Shown here: positions 60,366 to 64,000 of the stretch, piece after piece
How positions within the stretch are numbered: the stretch's first letter is position 1
Layout: the number at the start of each line of letters is the position of its first letter
Source of the DNA: Myxococcaceae bacterium
Lineage (GTDB): Bacteria > Myxococcota > Myxococcia > Myxococcales > Myxococcaceae
Length of the DNA stretch: 64,000 nt
Direction of reading: 5' to 3'
Assembly: GCA_019694575.1 (NCBI GenBank)
Contig: JAIBBR010000009.1
Coordinates: 1 to 64,000, forward strand
Program-made: the position numbers and the translations under genes
Notes under the pieces: generated by a model
The model's input: only the letters and a program-made list of their open reading frames with translations
The model's database searches: none
Told to the model about the DNA's origin: nothing

Positions 60366-62558
60366 TTGTCGAAACAGCGAATGCTTCTTGGGGTCTGGCT
60401 CGTCGCGAGCACTGCGGCGCAAGCCGCCATCTTCGAAAGACCCGTCGACATCGAAGACGCTGACGATCTCGAGTCGATGTACGAGCGCCAAGAGCTGAGC
60501 ACCGAAGACTACGAAGCGCTGCGCGAGTTGCTCGAAGAAGGCGTCGACCTCAATTCAGCCGACCGCGATGCGCTCTACGAATTACCCGGCCTCAACTGGG
60601 CCGACGTCGACGCCATCATCGCGTACCGGCAGCAAAAGGGCCGCATCGAGAACCCGGTCGAATTGGTGGCCGCCAAAGCGCTGACCGAAGAGCAGCTGCT
60701 CGAAATCACCCCCTTCATTCGGTTGGACCCCGCGCCTGACCGCGTGGCGCTCTCGGGTAAATACCGCTTCGCCACCGCGTACACCGTGGGCGACAACGTG
60801 CCTTTGCCCACGCTCGGCTTTCTCAACTTGAAAGGCCCGTACGACTTGAGCGGCGGGGTGGCATTCACCACCACTCGCTTGAGCCCAGGCACCCCCCGTT
60901 TCGACCCGCTGCACGTCGACGCACTGCAGGTCGACGGTCGCATGTACCGCTTCGAATTGCCCCGGTACTACCTGCAGTGGAAAGCCGGCCAACGCCGCGT
61001 GGTGGTGGGCAGCTACTTCATCGGTTTCGCCGAACGGGTCACGCTAGACAACAGCCGCCACCGCGCACCCACCGGCATTTACTTGAGCAACGATTTTCGC
61101 CGCGACATCGCGCTCAAGCGCACTTGCCAGGTCTCGGTTACCGGAGCGACCACCGACGTCGACAACTTGCCCTGCAGCGGCGACGTCGACAACCTGTACG
61201 TCACCCCTGACTTCGACTGGCGCGAACCGTTTCGCGGCGCCGCCGCCAGTGTCGAAAAAATTGATTTAGGGGCCCACCGCCGGCTCTCGCTCTATGGCTT
61301 CGTCAGCTACCAGTCGCGCTCGCTCTACCAATACAAAATCTACAACCGCGAAACGTGCGACGACCCCAGCGTGCGCGATGAGCATGGCGAGACAACGCCC
61401 AACTGCAAAGCGCCGCCGGTCTTTCTCGCCCAGCACGACCCTCTGGCGCCCGACGCAAAAGTCATTTTCGCGACGCTGCCCAACCTGTACAACGAGCTCA
61501 TCGGAGGTGGGCACGTCACCTTCGACGCCAACGAGCGGCTGCGCTTGGGCGTCACCGCGTACGGCGCGGCCAACTTCTTCTACGGCGCACCGCTAAAACT
61601 CGACTTTCAAGACTGGGCGGCCACACCTTATGGAGGCCCCTTTGGAGCGGTGGGCATCGACGGCAAATTCACCGCCGGCCACTTCGACTTTTACCTCGAA
61701 GGCGCGCGCAGCTTCGACAGCACCGGCAAAGGCGGAGGCTTCGCGGTGCTCCAGCGCACCGAATTCGACTACCGCAAGCACTCGGTCGAATTGGCGCTGC
61801 GCTACTACGACAACACGTACGACAACCCGTACGCACGGCCCATTTCGGCGCCTGACCAAGTCGAAGGGCTGCGCGCGCGCAACGAGCTGGGCGCACGGCT
61901 CACTTACCAAGGCCGCTTCGGCGACTGGAATTTCACCAGCCGGGCCGATGGGTGGGTGCTGCCCTATGCCGACCCCAAGCAGGGCCCCGCGGGCATGGCC
62001 AATTTGTATTTCACCACTGCACTGGAACTTCGCCGTTGGCCCGTCTTCGAGCCCGCGGTGTGGGGCGAAATGCGTAACCGCAACTTGGCGAGCAGCGTGC
62101 ACGGCACGTGCGCGTCGGGCACCATCATTTACGTCGAGAACGGTGACGTCTTTGCGTGTTCTGGTGATTTGTACCGCGCCACCGCCAGCCTCACCCTTCG
62201 GCCGCTCGGGCGGCGGTTAAACGTCATCATGCAGGGCTCCCTCACCTGGAAAGACGACGTTCGCTACAAGACTGATTTTCGCCGTGACGTGCGCGCATTC
62301 ATTGAGCTGCGTTCACAAGTCAACGACACCCTCTCGCTGCGCCTGAAGTCTCGCTACCTGAACGAAGACATCGTCGACAATACCTACTTGGAGCAGTCGT
62401 TATGGAGCTTCTTCGAAGTGGGCGCGGCCCTTCACCGGGCGCTCAAGGTGACCGCGCGGTACGACCTCTATGCTTTCCTCGACAAGAGGGCGGCCACATT
62501 GACGCGCAAGCCCAACCCCGAGCATCGTCTCTACTTAAACCTGCAGGGTTCTTTCTGA
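60366..62558 (+). CDS. helix-hairpin-helix beta-barrel envelope protein
   Basis: The 730-aa protein starts at TTG 60366, which keeps a basic n-region before the signal (KQRMLLGVWLVASTAAQA); ATG 60381 is the alternative. Residues about 45-115 form helix-hairpin-helix units (EEGVDLNSADRDALYELPGLNWADVDAIIAYRQ; KGRIENPVELVAAKALTEEQLLE) like ComEA. The rest is rich in amphipathic strands with Tyr, Arg and Asp in loops (YRFELPRYYLQWKAGQR, ELALRYYDNTYDN) and a final Phe, so it likely is an outer-membrane barrel with a DNA-binding HhH part. It heads a coupled operon with a nuclease and a lamin-tail protein. Confidence 0.75.
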   Translation: MSKQRMLLGVWLVASTAAQAAIFERPVDIEDADDLESMYERQELSTEDYEALRELLEEGVDLNSADRDALYELPGLNWADVDAIIAYRQQKGRIENPVELVAAKALTEEQLLEITPFIRLDPAPDRVALSGKYRFATAYTVGDNVPLPTLGFLNLKGPYDLSGGVAFTTTRLSPGTPRFDPLHVDALQVDGRMYRFELPRYYLQWKAGQRRVVVGSYFIGFAERVTLDNSRHRAPTGIYLSNDFRRDIALKRTCQVSVTGATTDVDNLPCSGDVDNLYVTPDFDWREPFRGAAASVEKIDLGAHRRLSLYGFVSYQSRSLYQYKIYNRETCDDPSVRDEHGETTPNCKAPPVFLAQHDPLAPDAKVIFATLPNLYNELIGGGHVTFDANERLRLGVTAYGAANFFYGAPLKLDFQDWAATPYGGPFGAVGIDGKFTAGHFDFYLEGARSFDSTGKGGGFAVLQRTEFDYRKHSVELALRYYDNTYDNPYARPISAPDQVEGLRARNELGARLTYQGRFGDWNFTSRADGWVLPYADPKQGPAGMANLYFTTALELRRWPVFEPAVWGEMRNRNLASSVHGTCASGTIIYVENGDVFACSGDLYRATASLTLRPLGRRLNVIMQGSLTWKDDVRYKTDFRRDVRAFIELRSQVNDTLSLRLKSRYLNEDIVDNTYLEQSLWSFFEVGAALHRALKVTARYDLYAFLDKRAATLTRKPNPEHRLYLNLQGSF

Positions 62559-63691
62559 TGCCATCTCGACGCATCGTGCAGCCGTTGTTCTTCGCTCTCG
62601 TCGGGCTCGCCAGCGCCTGTCAAAGCACGCGCGATTCACGCCGCTTCACCCGCGAAGAAATCAGCGCCGAGCTGCGCAAGATGGAAGTGGTGAGCTTGGA
62701 CTTGGGTGAATTTCCCATCGATGGCGCCAGCGCCGTCGTCGACGGCGACACCATTCACGTCAAAGGCCTGCAGAGCTCTTTGCGTCTGCTCGGGCTCGAC
62801 ACCGAAGAAACCTTCAAGCACGAAGACGAGCGCAAGGCGTACGCCGCCGGTTGGGACAATTACCGCGAAAAAATGCGCGGCAATTCGCCCCGCCCCGTGA
62901 AAATGGCCACGCCCATGGGTGAAGAAGCCAAGGTGTGGGCCGAAGGTTTCTTCGAAGGCGTGCAGTCGGTGCGGCTCGAGCGCGACCACCCCGGTGAAAT
63001 TCGCGACTACTACGGTCGGTACCTCGCCTACGTGATGGTTTACAAAAACGGCCGCTGGCTCAACTACAACATCGAGTGCGTGCGCGCGGGTTACAGCCCG
63101 TACTTCACCAAGTACGGCCGTTCACGGCGCTTTCACCGCGAGTTTTTAGAAGCGCAGAAAAACGCGCAAGAAGCGAAAATCGGCATTTGGTCACCGGGCA
63201 AGCTGCATTACCCCGACTACGACGAGCGGCTGAAGTGGTGGAACAACCGTGAGAGCACCATCACCCGCTTCGAAAAACAGATGGAAGACAACCCTGACAA
63301 CTACATCGCCCTCACCCGGTGGGACGCGCTGACCAAGCTCGAGGGCAAAGTCGGTGAGCCGGTGGTGCTGCTCGGCGCGGTGAGTGAAGTGACCATCGCC
63401 GAAAAAGGCCCCAGCGTGGTGAAGCTCTCGCGCACCCGCAACAGCGACTTCGACATCGTCTTCTTCGACAAAGACGTGATGCTGGCGTCGGGAGTGCTCT
63501 TCAAGCGCGGTGAATACGTGCAAGTGCGCGGCATCGTCACGCGGTACCGGCCGAAATATCTCGGCCGCGAACGGTTGCAGTTGGTGGTCACCTTACCGGG
63601 GCAAGTGCTCGCTCCCAGTGCCGAATTGGAACAACTGTTGGCAAACGAGCACCCCGACACGGCCGAAGCACGAAACTTGGAAGGCGAATGA
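62558..63691 (+). CDS. thermonuclease-fold (SNase-like) lipoprotein
   Basis: The 377-aa protein starts at ATG 62558, sharing one base with the stop of the upstream gene (TGATG), and has a lipoprotein signal ending in Cys22 (LASAC). The SNase-like core covers about residues 50-215: VVDGDTIHVKG, LRLLGLDTEETF, HPGEIRDYYGRYLAYVMVYKNGRW and NIECVRAGYSPYF. Usual Arg/Asp catalytic positions are partly visible (RLLGLD; REFLEA). The C-terminal domain (about 230-377) is of OB type, possibly nucleic-acid-binding (VQVRGIVTRYRPKYLGRERL). It would cut DNA or RNA outside the cytoplasm. Confidence 0.85.
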   Translation: MPSRRIVQPLFFALVGLASACQSTRDSRRFTREEISAELRKMEVVSLDLGEFPIDGASAVVDGDTIHVKGLQSSLRLLGLDTEETFKHEDERKAYAAGWDNYREKMRGNSPRPVKMATPMGEEAKVWAEGFFEGVQSVRLERDHPGEIRDYYGRYLAYVMVYKNGRWLNYNIECVRAGYSPYFTKYGRSRRFHREFLEAQKNAQEAKIGIWSPGKLHYPDYDERLKWWNNRESTITRFEKQMEDNPDNYIALTRWDALTKLEGKVGEPVVLLGAVSEVTIAEKGPSVVKLSRTRNSDFDIVFFDKDVMLASGVLFKRGEYVQVRGIVTRYRPKYLGRERLQLVVTLPGQVLAPSAELEQLLANEHPDTAEARNLEGE

Positions 63692-64000
63692 ACAACATCA
63701 AAGCGGCAGTGGTTTTAAGTGGGGCGACGCTTCTCGTGTGCGGTTGTACTCCGCCGGGGCCCAGCGAAGACTTGTGTGTCGGCCGCAAAGCCGGCGACTT
63801 GGTGATTACCGAGTTTATGTCGAACCCGGCGTCGACCGACACCGGCTCGGAATACATCGAAATCTTCAACAGTCTAGGCACGGCGGTAGAGCTAAAAGGC
63901 ATTACCGTTTACGTGAAGAAAACCGACGGCACCGGGTTGAAGACGCATGTGATTCGCGCCGGCACCGTGCCCGCCCGCGGCTACATGGCCATCGGCGACA
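63688..64000 (+). CDS. lamin-tail-domain lipoprotein, cut by the window edge
   Basis: A coding start ATG at 63688 overlaps the upstream stop (ATGA). The product begins with a lipoprotein signal (MNNIKAAVVLSGATLLVCGC, Cys18 or Cys20) and a lamin-tail-like fold (LVITEFMSNPASTDTGSEYIEIFN, VELKGITVYVKK, GTVPARGYMAIGD). The gene continues past base 64000. Lamin tail domains in bacteria occur on secreted nucleases and adhesins. It belongs to the same unit as the HhH barrel and the nuclease lipoprotein. Confidence 0.8.
   Translation, partial: MNNIKAAVVLSGATLLVCGCTPPGPSEDLCVGRKAGDLVITEFMSNPASTDTGSEYIEIFNSLGTAVELKGITVYVKKTDGTGLKTHVIRAGTVPARGYMAIGD

Overview
The window looks like chromosomal DNA of a Myxococcota bacterium (order not resolvable from here). 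The evidence is high G+C with strongly GC-biased third codon positions, many Cys-rich and Gly/Asp-Ala-Gly-linked lipoproteins, C-terminal Cys + hydrophobic + Arg-rich sorting tails of the MYXO-CTERM kind on two proteins, IPT/TIG and TSP3 repeats, a Ser/Thr kinase, an HD-GYP protein and a sigma-54 promoter. No rRNA, tRNA, CRISPR array or intact insertion sequence was found.

Layout. 1-3.2 kb: PAP2 phosphatase divergent from a LysR regulator, then a secreted phosphoesterase. 3.3-6.5 kb: tandem paralogous Cys-rich lipoproteins and ssb. 6.5-7.9 kb: an AT-richer island with a secreted protein that ends where a fibronectin III domain would begin. 7.9-18 kb: a DacB-type D-Ala-D-Ala peptidase, an SRPBCC protein with a histone-H1-like tail, a B12-binding radical SAM protein overlapping a large IPT-repeat surface protein, and an unrecognised 741-aa lipoprotein. 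18-25.5 kb: orphan msrQ, an AbiEii-type toxin-antitoxin pair, rpe with a metallo-beta-lactamase-fold lipoprotein, a GAF/HD-GYP protein, pyruvate kinase and an SprT-like protease.

25.6-35.4 kb is one minus-strand operon: an outer-membrane beta-barrel followed by two giant (about 1,430 aa) paralogous zincin lipoproteins. 35.8-44.3 kb: an RqcH/NFACT-like protein, a small membrane protein, a stretch of gene debris and palindromes (37.5-38.2 kb) holding a broken copy of the neighbouring ATP-dependent DNA ligase, the intact ligase, a LysM protein, an OmpA-family protein and a GH1 glycosidase. 44.3-51.6 kb: Dus, a zinc-ribbon membrane protein, an M50 protease with a repeat tail, a fatty-acid desaturase, a Ser/Thr kinase and an amidohydrolase.

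51.6-57.4 kb: a trypsin-like protease behind a consensus sigma-54 promoter, a REC-Hpt-REC-REC-degenerate-GGDEF signalling protein, a TonB-like protein and an alpha/beta hydrolase. 57.6-60.3 kb: an orphan protein, an AraC/GyrI regulator divergent from a VOC protein, and an HTH-PIN toxin-antitoxin pair. 60.4 kb to the right edge is a tightly coupled three-gene unit: a helix-hairpin-helix beta-barrel protein, a thermonuclease-fold lipoprotein and a lamin-tail-domain lipoprotein. It may act on extracellular DNA at the cell surface.

The most system-like loci are the barrel/twin-zincin operon, the HhH-barrel/nuclease/lamin-tail operon, and the two small toxin-antitoxin modules. Functions come from motif recognition by eye; no database search was possible.
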